Source of the DNA: Thiobacillus sp. 0-1251
GTDB lineage: Bacteria > Pseudomonadota > Gammaproteobacteria > Burkholderiales > Thiobacillaceae
Assembly: GCA_001899305.1 (NCBI GenBank)
Contig: MKWL01000015.1
Span: forward strand, 1-64,000
Direction: 5' to 3'
DNA: 64,000 nt
Position numbers and translations under genes: made by a program. Positions 28,406-38,773 of this stretch are shown piece after piece. Positions within the stretch are counted from its first letter, which is position 1; the number at the start of each line of letters is the position of its first letter. The notes under the pieces are model-generated. The model did not search any database. It was not told where the DNA came from and saw nothing but the letters and a program-made list of their open reading frames with translations.

Positions 28406-29530
28406 GTGACCGCCAAGCCGTTGCGCATTGTGCCCTCTTCTGCACCCTCCACCCCGCAGCGCGACTCGCGGTCTCGCGGCGCCGCACGCGTCGTCATCGT
28501 TGATGACCGGAGCACAGCGCGCAGCCTGCTGGAAGGCCTGGCCCGTACGCTGGAGCCTGGCGTGATCGTGGAAAGCTACGCGGATCCGCTCGACGCCCTG
28601 ACGCACATGCAGAACAAGGGTACGCCCGATCTCATCATCACCGATTACCGCATGCCCGGCATGGACGGCATCGAGTTTACCCGCCGTATCCGCGCGGAAC
28701 GCCGTCTGGCCGACGTCCCCATCATCATTGTCACCGTGGTCGAGGACCGCCAGATTCGTTACCAGGCGTTGGAGAATGGCGCCACGGATTTCCTCACCCG
28801 CCCCATCGATCCGCAGGAATGTCGCGCCCGTTGCCTCAACCTGCTGGCGCTGCGGCGCAGCCAGAAGATGGTGTCGGATCGCGCACAATGGCTGGAGGAC
28901 CAGGTCCTGCAAGCCACCCGCGAGGTACGCACGCGCGAACGCGAAACCCTGATGAAACTCGCCAAGGCCGGCGAATACCGCGACCAGGAAACCGGCAACC
29001 ACATCATCCGCATGTCGAAATATGCGCGCCTGATCGCCGAGGAACTCAAGCTCACCGCAATGGAATGCGACGAGATCGAGGCCGCCGCACCCATGCACGA
29101 TATCGGCAAGATCGGCATCCCCGACGTGATCCTGCTCAAACCAGGGCGCCACACCCCGGAAGAACAGGAAATCATGCGTCGCCACCCGCTGATCGGCCAC
29201 GAGATCCTCGCTGACAGCCCGTCGCGCTATCTGCAGATGGGCGCGGTCATCGCGCTCGGCCACCACGAGAAATTCGATGGCAGCGGCTATCCGCAAGGCC
29301 TGGCGGGTGACGCCATTCCGCTCGCGGCACGCATTGTGGCCGTGGCCGACGTGTTTGACGCACTCACCTCCGATCGGCCCTACAAGCGCGCCTGGTCGTT
29401 CCAGGATGCCCTCAAGTATGTCCAGACGGAGAGCGGACACCATTTCGACCCCGACTGCGTTCGTGCGTTCGAACGGCGCATCGACTCCGTGGTTGCCATC
29501 ATGCGCGTGCTTGGCGACAAGCACGCGTAA
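28406..29530 (+). CDS. rpfG: HD-GYP response regulator RpfG
   Basis: A 374-residue two-domain regulator. The N-terminal receiver has VVIVDDRSTAR with the acidic pocket, the phosphorylated aspartate in LIITDYRMPGMDG, and a lysine-pocket region. The C-terminal HD-GYP domain has MHDIGKIGIPD and HHEKFDGSGYPQGL, the metal-binding and GYP motifs of an active cyclic-di-GMP phosphodiesterase. With RpfC next door and RpfF beyond, it is the output of a DSF sensing system. The start is GTG at 28406. The stop is three bases before rpfC. Confidence 0.9.
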   Translation: MTAKPLRIVPSSAPSTPQRDSRSRGAARVVIVDDRSTARSLLEGLARTLEPGVIVESYADPLDALTHMQNKGTPDLIITDYRMPGMDGIEFTRRIRAERRLADVPIIIVTVVEDRQIRYQALENGATDFLTRPIDPQECRARCLNLLALRRSQKMVSDRAQWLEDQVLQATREVRTRERETLMKLAKAGEYRDQETGNHIIRMSKYARLIAEELKLTAMECDEIEAAAPMHDIGKIGIPDVILLKPGRHTPEEQEIMRRHPLIGHEILADSPSRYLQMGAVIALGHHEKFDGSGYPQGLAGDAIPLAARIVAVADVFDALTSDRPYKRAWSFQDALKYVQTESGHHFDPDCVRAFERRIDSVVAIMRVLGDKHA

Positions 29531-29533
29531 CGC

Positions 29534-32065
29534 ATGAAGGCCATGTTCTCCACATCGACGCCTCGATTTCTGCACTATCTGATCAAGCGGATTCGTAGCC
29601 GGCCGGATACCGAATGCCAGCAGGCCCTGATCCGCGTCGTGATCGGATTCATCTTTCTGGCCTACTTCTCCAGCGATTATGCCGTTCTGGATGACGCCAT
29701 TCGCGGCCCGGCCCAATTCATCAGCATCCTGTTCACCGGAATCGCCATCCTGATCGTCGCGCTTTCGCTGATCCGACTGAATATTTCTCCGGCACGCCGC
29801 CTCGTCGCGATGGCACTGGATTATGCGACGTGTTCATTCCTGCTGACCTATACCGGGGAGGCCGGCAGCCCCCTGCTGGTGGTGTATCTGTGGGTCACGC
29901 TGGGCAATGGCTTCCGCTACGGCGCCAATTACCTGTATGCCGCCACCGCTATGGCGATCGCGGGGTTTGTACTGGTCCTCGCCCTTTCGCCCTACTGGAG
30001 CCAGCACATGTCCATCGGGGTGGCATTCCTGCTGTCCATGATTGCCGTACCGCTGTATTCGGCGTCGCTGCTGAAGCAGGTCCATTCCGCCATCCAGCGC
30101 GAACGCAAGGCCAACCAGGCCAAATCCAGTTTCCTCGCCAACATGAGCCACGAGCTCCGCACGCCGCTGAACGGCGTCATCGGCGTCGCCGACCTGCTGG
30201 CGGAAACGCGGCTCGACAAGGAACAGAAGGAATTCGCTCAGATCATCCGTGCATCGGCCAATACGCTGCTGGACCTGATCGAAAACGTACTCGACATTTC
30301 ACGCATCGAAGCCGGCCGCATTGCCAAGAACGAAGAGGATTTCGACCTGCATCGCCTGGTGAACGGCACGATCGCGATGATGACCACCCAGGCCCAGAGC
30401 AAGGGTCTGGTGCTGGCGTCGCACATTGCGCCGCAGACACCGTTCCAGTTGCACGGCGATGTACGCCACCTGCGCCACATCCTCATCAACCTGATCGGCA
30501 ACGCCATCAAGTTTACCGAGCACGGACGCGTGGATATCTACGTCCGGCCGATCGGACAGGCCAATCCGCAACGCCTGCGCTTCGAGGTCGTCGATACCGG
30601 CATCGGCATTTCGGAAGCCGCCCTGCCCCGCGTTTTCGACACCTTCACCCAGGCGGACCCGAGCATCACGCGCCGCTTTGGCGGCAGCGGCCTGGGCACC
30701 ACCATCGCCAAGCAGCTGGTGGAAGCGCTCGGCGGCCAGATCGGCGTGCATAGCCGCGAAGGGGAGGGCACGACCTTCTGGTTCGAATTGCCGTTCGTCC
30801 TGCAGGCAAGCCAGGCCGGCTCCGTGCCCGAACAGTTCGACGCGCCGATGCGCGTGGCGATCCTGGCAAGCGGCGAACTCACGACGCGCATCCAGAGCGT
30901 GATCCGCAACTGGGGGGCCGATACGGTGGCGGTCGACAACACCACCCGGCTTGCCGCCGAGTTGTCGGCCTACCTGTCGGGCGGCACGCCGCTGGGGGCA
31001 GTGGTGGTGGAACGCAGCACCTTGCCGGGCGATCCGGTCGCCTTCCTGCACCTTCTGCGCGACGATCCCAGTCTGGCGGCCCTGCCGGTCATCCTGATCG
31101 AATCCGATGCCCGCGTCACCCTGTCGCGCGATACGCAGCTGCTCCGCGAAGGCTACGCCTCGGTGCTGCGTACCCCGGTCAACACGACCTTGCTGTTCAA
31201 CGCCATCCACGCCGTCACCAGCCACGACACGCCGTCCAACGTAGTCTCGCTGGCCAACCACCTGCAGGCGCAGGCGGGGCACACGCCGGGGTTGAACATC
31301 CTGGTGGCAGAGGACAATCCGGTCAACCAGCGGGTGATCCGCGGCCTGCTGGAACATGCCGGACACACGACCTATCTGGCGCATGACGGCGAAGAAGCGC
31401 TGACCATGCTCGAATCCGGCGAGCAGCCATTCGACCTGGCCATCATCGACATGCACATGCCGCAACTGTCGGGACCCGAGGTGGTGCAACGCTGGCGTTT
31501 CATGGAAACCGGCCATTTGCCCATCATCATGCTGACTGCGGATGCGCGGAGCGAAGCGCAGGTGGCTTGCGAAGAAGCTGGTGCAGACACCTTCCTCACC
31601 AAGCCGGTCAACAGCCGCGAGCTGATCGAGGTGATCGCCCGGTTGGCGGGGCAGTCGGCGCAAACAGCGACGAATGCCCCTGCCCGCGCGCAGCCGGCGG
31701 TGGATGAACTGGACGAATCGATTCTCGACAATCTCGCCCAGCTTGGCGGACCGGGTTTCGTGGAAGACCTGCTGACGAGCTTCGAAGAAGACAGCGCACG
31801 CGCCTTGCGCAACATCGAACGCGCGCTGACCGTCCAGGATTATGGCCAGTGGCACGACCAGCTGCACATGCTCAAGGGCGGCGCCCGCGATGTCGGTGCC
31901 AACCAGTTGGCCCAGTTCTGCTCGGAAGCCGAACGCATCAAGCCGTTCGAACTCGCGACGCCCGTGGCCCGCGCCAGGCTCGATTCAGTACGGGACGCCC
32001 TGGCGGCCGCACAGGCCACGCTCGCCGCTTATCAAACCAGCAAATTACGCGCTGAGCACAACTGA
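29534..32065 (+). CDS. rpfC: Hybrid sensor kinase RpfC (DSF receptor)
   Basis: An 843-residue hybrid kinase. Order: about five membrane segments (residues ~35-180), HisKA with the phospho-histidine in [12 protein letters not shown], a HATPase domain with DTGIGI and [11 protein letters not shown], a degenerate receiver in which the phospho-aspartate position reads VVVERS, a second receiver with an intact aspartate ([12 protein letters not shown]), and a C-terminal Hpt domain with [12 protein letters not shown]. This matches RpfC with an extra pseudo-receiver. It should sense DSF and control phosphorylation of RpfG. Its 3' end overlaps that of rpfF by 21 bases. Confidence 0.88.
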   Translation: MKAMFSTSTPRFLHYLIKRIRSRPDTECQQALIRVVIGFIFLAYFSSDYAVLDDAIRGPAQFISILFTGIAILIVALSLIRLNISPARRLVAMALDYATCSFLLTYTGEAGSPLLVVYLWVTLGNGFRYGANYLYAATAMAIAGFVLVLALSPYWSQHMSIGVAFLLSMIAVPLYSASLLKQVHSAIQRERKANQAKSSFLANMSHELRTPLNGVIGVADLLAETRLDKEQKEFAQIIRASANTLLDLIENVLDISRIEAGRIAKNEEDFDLHRLVNGTIAMMTTQAQSKGLVLASHIAPQTPFQLHGDVRHLRHILINLIGNAIKFTEHGRVDIYVRPIGQANPQRLRFEVVDTGIGISEAALPRVFDTFTQADPSITRRFGGSGLGTTIAKQLVEALGGQIGVHSREGEGTTFWFELPFVLQASQAGSVPEQFDAPMRVAILASGELTTRIQSVIRNWGADTVAVDNTTRLAAELSAYLSGGTPLGAVVVERSTLPGDPVAFLHLLRDDPSLAALPVILIESDARVTLSRDTQLLREGYASVLRTPVNTTLLFNAIHAVTSHDTPSNVVSLANHLQAQAGHTPGLNILVAEDNPVNQRVIRGLLEHAGHTTYLAHDGEEALTMLESGEQPFDLAIIDMHMPQLSGPEVVQRWRFMETGHLPIIMLTADARSEAQVACEEAGADTFLTKPVNSRELIEVIARLAGQSAQTATNAPARAQPAVDELDESILDNLAQLGGPGFVEDLLTSFEEDSARALRNIERALTVQDYGQWHDQLHMLKGGARDVGANQLAQFCSEAERIKPFELATPVARARLDSVRDALAAAQATLAAYQTSKLRAEHN

Positions 32066-32947
32066 ATCGCCGGTATGTGCGGTCTCGACCTTGCCGGTCT
32101 GCCGCATCACCAGGCGTTCCATCATGCGCAGATCCTTGCTCTCCAGCCGCAACGCCGCATCCACCCAGATTTCGGCGATCCGCATCAGCTCGTCATGTGC
32201 GATCGGCTGGGACAGTTCGCGTGCCGCCCGCAATGCCAGGGCGCCGTTGCGCTGGCGCGCCTCCTTGCGAATGAAGTCGTAGACCGCCTGTTCGCCGCTG
32301 CCCGGGTCGACCAGCACATCCACGGCGCCCAGTTCGTACATTTCCTCGGCCGTATAAAGCTTGCCGCTGAGAATGACTTTCTCGGCCTTGGTGTAACCGA
32401 TCTTCCTGCCGAGCAGGGTCATGGCGCCCATGCCGGGGAACAGATTGAACAGTATTTCCGGAAAGCCCATTTTCGTCCCGCGCTCCGCGATCAGGATGTT
32501 TCCCGAAAGCGCGCACTCGAAGCCGCCCCCCAGTGCGTCTCCCTGCACCAGGGTGATGGTTTTCAGATTGGGGCGGTTCAAATGCAAGGCATTCAAAAAC
32601 AAGGGGCGGATGCAGGCTTGCGCATATTTGCACAGGTTTTCGCGGTCACGCGCCTCGATCAACTGGCGAAACAGACTGAGGTCACCACCCAGGTTGTAGA
32701 TCCCGGGATGGCCGGAGGCCACCACCACATAATTCACGTCGGCGCACTCCGGATCGTCCACGCGTCGGGCCACGTCACCAAACCAATCAACGATCTCCCG
32801 CAGCAACGTCCCCGTGAAACAGGGGCGCGGCGCCGCGTTCATGTAGCCCCAGGCAACCTGATTGTGCTCGTCGTAGTACGTCGTAAGTTGACTGTAATCG
32901 TTCTGCTGTGGTTGCAGAGTGGTCCGTACAGCTTGCAGGTGCGCCAT
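32045..32947 (-). CDS. rpfF: DSF synthase RpfF (crotonase family)
   Basis: A 300-residue enoyl-CoA hydratase-fold enzyme. The two glutamates that RpfF needs for combined thioesterase and dehydratase action are present in ALGGGFECALSG and GFPEILFNLFPGMGA. These motifs and the C-terminal MRIAEIWVDAALRL set it apart from general crotonases. It makes cis-2-unsaturated fatty acid signals (DSF). The ATG at 32947 has a GGAG site. It is convergent with rpfC, as in Xanthomonas. Confidence 0.92.
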   Translation of the reverse strand: MAHLQAVRTTLQPQQNDYSQLTTYYDEHNQVAWGYMNAAPRPCFTGTLLREIVDWFGDVARRVDDPECADVNYVVVASGHPGIYNLGGDLSLFRQLIEARDRENLCKYAQACIRPLFLNALHLNRPNLKTITLVQGDALGGGFECALSGNILIAERGTKMGFPEILFNLFPGMGAMTLLGRKIGYTKAEKVILSGKLYTAEEMYELGAVDVLVDPGSGEQAVYDFIRKEARQRNGALALRAARELSQPIAHDELMRIAEIWVDAALRLESKDLRMMERLVMRQTGKVETAHTGDSVVLSA

Positions 32948-33122
32948 GATGCTTTCTCCACGAGGACATTGATCGGTCATGCGACGAATTTTCGGCATGT
33001 GTCCAGAGACTAACGCGCGGCTGGCGCCCGCTCAAGCACGAAATTGAACCTCGCGTCACCACCCCATATCTAGTGGGAATCCGCGCCTCGGAACGCTAGA
33101 TCAAGGCTACGGGCGGGCATCC

Positions 33123-33950
33123 CTAGAATGTCCATACCATGCGCAGCGCGAGCGTAAACAGCAACAGCGCAAAAACCCGTTTCAAGGGACGCACCGGCAG
33201 CCGGTGGGCGGTGCGCGCACCCAGCGGGGCGGTCAGCACGCTGCCCAGCACGATGCCGGCAAGCGCTGGCAGATAGACGAATCCCAAGCTGCCTGCAGGC
33301 AGGCCGCTCACCGTCCAGCCGCCCAGCACGTAGCCCACCGCACCGGCAAACGCGATCGGAAAGCCGATCGCCGCCGACGTGGCGATCGCCCGGTGCAGCG
33401 GGACGTTGTGCCAGAGCATGAACGGTACCGACAAGGTGCCGCCACCGATACCGACCCAGCTCGACACGACGCCGATCACGCCGCCTGCCAGCGAGGTCCC
33501 GGCACGTCCAGGCAGGCCGCGATGCGGCGCCGGCTTGAAATCCAGCCACATCTGGATGGCCGCGTAGAACAAGAAAATCACAAAAAATATTTTCAACACC
33601 GTGGCCGGCATCCGCGCTGCCAAGGCCGCCCCCGCCAGCGTGCCGAGCACGATGCCAGGCGCGATGCGCCGTACCAGCGGCCATTCGACGGCCCCGCGGC
33701 GATGGTGTGCGCGAACGCTGGACAGGGACGTGAACAGGATGGTCGCGAGCGAGGTTCCCAATGCCAGTTGCGGTTCCATTCCGACCGCCTGGCCATGCGT
33801 GTGCAGCAGCATGATCAGCACCGGCACGATGATGAGGCCGCCGCCGACGCCAAGCAGGCCAGCCACGAAACCGACCACCAGCCCCAGCCCGCCGTAGGCG
33901 GCGAACAGCGACAGGTCGCCATAAGGCGCCAATGCGGCCAGTTCGATCAT
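33123..33950 (-). CDS. TauE/SafE family sulfite exporter-like permease
   Basis: A 275-residue membrane protein with eight segments. GLLGVGGGLIIVPVLIML and SSWVGIGGGTLSVPFML are the paired repeats of the TauE/SafE family, which moves sulfite, sulfoacetate or other organosulfur anions. The ATG at 33950 overlaps the stop of the upstream EVE gene by one base, so it is part of an argB-EVE-tauE run. The longer frame upstream lies inside the EVE gene and is not coding. In a sulfur oxidiser, sulfite export is plausible but unproven. Confidence 0.87.
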   Translation of the reverse strand: MIELAALAPYGDLSLFAAYGGLGLVVGFVAGLLGVGGGLIIVPVLIMLLHTHGQAVGMEPQLALGTSLATILFTSLSSVRAHHRRGAVEWPLVRRIAPGIVLGTLAGAALAARMPATVLKIFFVIFLFYAAIQMWLDFKPAPHRGLPGRAGTSLAGGVIGVVSSWVGIGGGTLSVPFMLWHNVPLHRAIATSAAIGFPIAFAGAVGYVLGGWTVSGLPAGSLGFVYLPALAGIVLGSVLTAPLGARTAHRLPVRPLKRVFALLLFTLALRMVWTF

Positions 33951-34405
33951 CAAAGATGCTTGACGATGAAAGCGTACTCGGCTGGGTCGACGGGGGTGAT
34001 GGACAGGCGATTGCCCTTCTGCAGGATGCGCATGTTGGCGAGTTCGGGATAGCCACGGATTTCCGCCAGCGGCATCAGCCGCGTCTTCTTCACCAGTTTC
34101 ACGTCGACATTGAACCAGCGCGGCGTTTCCGGCGTGGCCTTGGGGTCGAAGTACTTGTTCTTGGGATCGAACTGGGTGGCGTCGGGATAGGCCAGCACGC
34201 TGACTTCGGCCAGCCCGGCGATGCCGGGTTCGGCACACGAGGAATGATAGAACAGCACCTTGTCGCCGGGCTTCATCTGGTCGCGCATGAAATTGCGCGC
34301 CTGGTAGTTGCGCACACCATACCAGGCGACGCTCTGCTTGGGCATGGCGGCGAGGTCGTCGATGCTGACGTCGCTCGGTTCGGATTTCATCAGCCAGTAG
34401 CGCAT
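33950..34405 (-). CDS. EVE domain protein
   Basis: A 151-residue protein that is one EVE (PUA-like) domain: YWLMKSEPSDVSIDDL, VAWYGVRNYQARNFMRDQMKPGDKVLFYHS (parts only) and PRWFNVDVKLV. The fold binds modified bases in nucleic acids in characterised members. It is two bases from the argB stop and one base into tauE, so it lies in the same operon. Confidence 0.9.
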   Translation of the reverse strand: MRYWLMKSEPSDVSIDDLAAMPKQSVAWYGVRNYQARNFMRDQMKPGDKVLFYHSSCAEPGIAGLAEVSVLAYPDATQFDPKNKYFDPKATPETPRWFNVDVKLVKKTRLMPLAEIRGYPELANMRILQKGNRLSITPVDPAEYAFIVKHL

Positions 34406-34407
34406 GA

Positions 34408-35795
<1,388 letters not shown>

Positions 35796-35873
35796 CGTGC
35801 CCTCCTTCTGGTTGACAAACGTTGCGGATACGCATGATCTGGGGCAACCCGTCCGGCTTTTCAAGAGGCCAGC

Positions 35874-35902
35874 TTGTCCCTTTGGGCAGCAGCCTCTAAA
35901 GT
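35874..35902 (+). promoter_or_regulatory. Possible promoter of the sigma/anti-sigma/bufferin operon
   Basis: TTGTCC (35874-35879), 17 bases, then TAAAGT (35897-35902), about 38 bases before the sigma-factor ATG. It could be a housekeeping promoter, or the site of autoregulation by the ECF factor; the sequence alone cannot decide. Confidence 0.4.
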
Positions 35903-35939
35903 GCCTACGCCCCCACGATGTGGGAACAAGGATCATTCG

Positions 35940-36506
35940 ATGAGCACACTCGACGCGCAAACCTGGTTGGCCGACCATGGGGACTATCTGTTCCGGGTCG
36001 CACGACGCCAGTTGCACTCCGACGAACAAGCCGAGGACGCCGTGCAGGAAACCCTGCTCGCCGCGATCGTCGCCCAGGCCCGCTATGCGGGCGATGCCAG
36101 CCCGCGCACCTGGCTCACCGGCATCCTCAAACACAAGATCGTCGACCTGATCCGGAAACAGCTGCGCGAAGTCGCGCTTCCCTGCGACGAAGAAGGCGAG
36201 GAAGCCGTCGACCTCCTGTTCAAGCAGGATGGCCACTGGGCCGAACCACTGCGGCCCTGGGGCAATCCGCAGGCCGAGGCCGAACTCAGCCAGTTGCGGC
36301 ACGTGCTGGACGAGTGTGCCGACCGCTTGAAGCCCGCCATGGCCCAGGTGTTCAGCCTGCGCGAGGTCGCCGGCATGGAAACCGAAGAAATTTGTAAGGA
36401 ACTCGGTATCTCGCCGACCAACTGCTGGGTACTGCTGCATCGCGCACGCTTGTTCATGCGGCAATGCCTGGAATTGAATGGCTTTTCGAAGGCAGGTGCA
36501 GCATGA
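35940..36506 (+). CDS. ECF-type RNA polymerase sigma factor
   Basis: A 188-residue sigma-70 family factor with region 2 (DYLFRVARRQLHSDEQAEDAVQ; DEQAEDAVQETLL is diagnostic) and region 4 (VFSLREVAGMETEEICKELGIS, then NCWVLLHRAR). The ATG at 35940 has an AAGGAT site. Its stop overlaps the next gene's start (ATGA), and that gene encodes a zinc-binding anti-sigma factor. The pair leads an operon for an HvfA/bufferin-type peptide and its modifying enzymes, so it probably controls that pathway in response to metal stress. Confidence 0.9.
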   Translation: MSTLDAQTWLADHGDYLFRVARRQLHSDEQAEDAVQETLLAAIVAQARYAGDASPRTWLTGILKHKIVDLIRKQLREVALPCDEEGEEAVDLLFKQDGHWAEPLRPWGNPQAEAELSQLRHVLDECADRLKPAMAQVFSLREVAGMETEEICKELGISPTNCWVLLHRARLFMRQCLELNGFSKAGAA

Positions 36507-36760
36507 AGTGGATACCGACATGCAAGGAAACCACCGTGCTCGCCTCACGTGCGATGGACGCGCGACTGCCGTTTGCTGATCGGGTGGCCATGCAGCTGCA
36601 TTTGCTCATTTGCGAGAACTGCGCCCGCTTCGCCCGGCAGCTGCATGAAATGCGCCGACTGTTCAGCGTGGAAACGGATGCCTACGATGACGCAAAGGGG
36701 CTCACTGACACGGCCCGTCAGCGCATCGCAACCGAATTGCAGGACAAGCTCGATCGCTGA
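36503..36760 (+). CDS. Zinc-finger (zf-HC2) anti-sigma factor
   Basis: An 85-residue protein with the ZAS motif HLLICENC (HxxxCxxC), preceded by a helix with a further cysteine (IPTCKETT). It has no membrane segment, so it is a soluble anti-sigma factor, and the Cys/His set could respond to copper or oxidants. It overlaps the sigma gene by four bases. Confidence 0.87.
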   Translation: MKWIPTCKETTVLASRAMDARLPFADRVAMQLHLLICENCARFARQLHEMRRLFSVETDAYDDAKGLTDTARQRIATELQDKLDR

Positions 36761-36829
36761 GCGTGTTGCAAGAAGCCGGGATTTTCCGGTGTTGTCGTAA
36801 CTTTTTTAATTAATATCAGGAGACAAATC

Positions 36830-37141
36830 GTGTCGAAAAAATCCCTGTTCGTCGCTGCTGCCGGTTCCGCGTTCGTTGCCAGCATGGCGGCCGCCCCCCT
36901 CGCCTCCGCCGCAAGCAACCCCTTCGCCCTGTCCGCGCTCTCGAGCGGTTACCAGGTGGCCGACAACCAGGCCACCAAGCCCGCGGACGGAAAATGCGGC
37001 GCCACCAAGAAAAAAGCCGCAGAAGTCGAGATGCAGGCCACCGACAAGAAAATGCCGGAAGGCAAGTGTGGCGAGGGCAAGTGTGGCGCCCCCAAAAAGG
37101 CCCCCAAGGCTGACGGGATGAACAAAGGCGACATGAAGTAA
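36830..37141 (+). CDS. HvfA/bufferin-type precursor peptide
   Basis: A 103-residue secreted peptide. Residues 1-28 are a signal peptide ending ASA. The mature part is Lys/Ala-rich and has three GKCG motifs (Cys56, Cys80, Cys85), the last two as [10 protein letters not shown]. That motif is the substrate of MNIO enzymes, which in characterised HvfA/bufferin systems turn the cysteine into a copper-binding thio-oxazole or oxazolone-thioamide group. It starts with GTG behind AGGAG, and the MNIO gene follows three bases after the stop. The predicted product is a periplasmic copper-sequestering peptide. Confidence 0.85.
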   Translation: MSKKSLFVAAAGSAFVASMAAAPLASAASNPFALSALSSGYQVADNQATKPADGKCGATKKKAAEVEMQATDKKMPEGKCGEGKCGAPKKAPKADGMNKGDMK

Positions 37142-37143
37142 AC

Positions 37144-37995
37144 ATGAAGCCCCTGCGCCCGTCCGGTGCGGGGCTGGGCTTTCGGCGCGAACTCATCCCT
37201 GCGCTGAAAGCCCGCGTCCCTGACGCCATCGATTTTTTTGAGCTTGCCCCGGAGAACTGGATCGACATGGGCGGCGCACGCGGCCGCGACCTGCGCAGTT
37301 TTACCGAGCGCTACCCGTTTGTCTGCCACGGCCTGTCGCTGTCGCTCGGCGGGCCGTCACCGCTTGACGACATGCTGCTGCACAAAACCCGGCAGTTCAT
37401 GGAGTTGCATCAGATCGCACTGTTTACCGAGCACCTGTCGTATTGCTCGGACGACGGCCATCTGTACGACCTGCTGCCGATCCCTTTCACGGAGGAGGCC
37501 GTCCACTACGTCGCGTCACGCATCCGGCGCACACAGGACATCCTGGAACGCCGCATCGCCATCGAGAATGCGTCGTTCTACGCGGCCGCACCGATCGCCG
37601 ACATGGACGAAGCCGGCTTTATTCGCGCCGTGCTGCAGGAAGCCGATTGCGACCTGCATCTCGACGTCAACAACGTCTACGTCAACAGCGTGAACCACCG
37701 CTACGACCCGGTCGAATTCATCCGCGCCATGCCGACCGAACGCATCGTGTACCTGCACATGGCGGGACATCACAACGAAGCACAGGATCTGATCATCGAC
37801 ACCCACGGCGCCGACGTGATCGATCCGGTATGGTCGCTGCTCGACGAAACCTACCGCATCCACGGCGTCGCCCCCACGCTGCTGGAACGCGATTTCAACA
37901 TTCCACCGCTGGCCGACCTGGCGCGCGAGGTCGAGCATATCGCGCGCATTCAGGCCACCCACCGTCCGCATGCCTCCGTCGCCCGTGCGTCCTGA
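37144..37995 (+). CDS. MNIO (DUF692) peptide-modifying enzyme
   Basis: A 283-residue multinuclear non-haem iron oxidative enzyme of the DUF692 (BufB/HvfB) family with a TIM-barrel fold. Visible iron-ligand motifs include [59 protein letters not shown] and LLERDFNIP. It is predicted to oxidise the Cys residues of the preceding precursor peptide. It overlaps the next gene by 26 bases. Confidence 0.93.
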   Translation: MKPLRPSGAGLGFRRELIPALKARVPDAIDFFELAPENWIDMGGARGRDLRSFTERYPFVCHGLSLSLGGPSPLDDMLLHKTRQFMELHQIALFTEHLSYCSDDGHLYDLLPIPFTEEAVHYVASRIRRTQDILERRIAIENASFYAAAPIADMDEAGFIRAVLQEADCDLHLDVNNVYVNSVNHRYDPVEFIRAMPTERIVYLHMAGHHNEAQDLIIDTHGADVIDPVWSLLDETYRIHGVAPTLLERDFNIPPLADLAREVEHIARIQATHRPHASVARAS

Positions 37996-38746
37996 ATTCC
38001 AGCGTTACCAATTCGCCTTCACGGCGCATATCCGCGACCCCAAGGCGAACCCGCGTCCGCACGGCGTGGAGGTGCGGCGCATGAAAATCTACAACACGCT
38101 GCTCTACGACAATATCGAGGGATTCCTGCTGGCGTGCTTTCCGGTGTTGCGGCAGGTGCTCGGCACGCGCAGGTGGACACGGCTGGTGCGCGCGTTCTTC
38201 AGTACGCATCGCTGCCGCACGCCCTACTTCCGGCAGATCCCCGACGAGTTCATCCAGTTCCTGCAGAACGAATGGAACACGCCGGAAACCTACCCGCCCT
38301 GGACGCTCGCGCTGGCGCACTACGAGTGGATCGAACTGGTGTTGTCCGTGTCGGACCGCGTCGCCGATCGCAACATCGACGACGTGGGCGACCTGGTCGA
38401 TGGTTTGCCCATCCTGAACCCGGTACTGGCCAATCTGCATTACGACTGGCCGGTCCATCGAATCGGCCCGCGCCGCAAGATACGGCCTGCGGACACCTGT
38501 CTGCTGGTGTTCCGCGATGCGGCCGATCAAGTGCAGTTCAGCGAGATCAACGCCTTCACCGCGCGCCTGCTGACGCTACTGGAATCCGGCACGCTGAGCG
38601 GCCGTGCCGCGCTGGAACGCATCGCCGCCGAAAGCCGCCATCCCGACCCTGCGCTGATCCTGCAGGCTGGCGGCGCGCTGCTGGAGGATATGCGGGCGCG
38701 CGGCGCGATACTCGGTACGGCGGTTTCACCCGCTCACGCCCGCTGA
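37970..38746 (+). CDS. DUF2063 (HvfC/BufC) partner protein
   Basis: A 258-residue protein of the DUF2063 family. The N-terminal domain has the [28 protein letters not shown] pattern (only part is diagnostic), with [15 protein letters not shown] and [13 protein letters not shown] following; the C-terminal domain is more variable. In characterised systems this partner binds the leader region of the precursor and delivers it to the MNIO enzyme. The 26-base overlap with the MNIO gene suggests equal amounts. No DoxX (BufD) gene follows. Confidence 0.9.
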   Translation: MPPSPVRPEFQRYQFAFTAHIRDPKANPRPHGVEVRRMKIYNTLLYDNIEGFLLACFPVLRQVLGTRRWTRLVRAFFSTHRCRTPYFRQIPDEFIQFLQNEWNTPETYPPWTLALAHYEWIELVLSVSDRVADRNIDDVGDLVDGLPILNPVLANLHYDWPVHRIGPRRKIRPADTCLLVFRDAADQVQFSEINAFTARLLTLLESGTLSGRAALERIAAESRHPDPALILQAGGALLEDMRARGAILGTAVSPAHAR

Positions 38747-38766
38747 AGAACGGGCGTGAGCGGGTG
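38727..38766. repeat. Perfect 16-bp inverted repeat at the bufC end
   Basis: Bases 38727-38742 and 38751-38766 are exact inverted repeats separated by eight bases that contain the bufC stop. There is no T-run on either side. It lies between two convergent genes and may act as a bidirectional transcript barrier or RNA stabiliser. Confidence 0.7.
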
Positions 38767-38773
38767 ACGCGGC

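Noticed and set aside
33951-34238. N-terminal extension of the TauE/SafE permease
   Set aside because: It overlaps the EVE gene in a different frame, and the membrane protein begins normally at the ATG at 33950.
35796-36548. Upstream extension of the small heat-shock protein to 390 codons
   Set aside because: The extension is antisense to the sigma-factor gene. A strong ribosome-binding site precedes the ATG at 35795.
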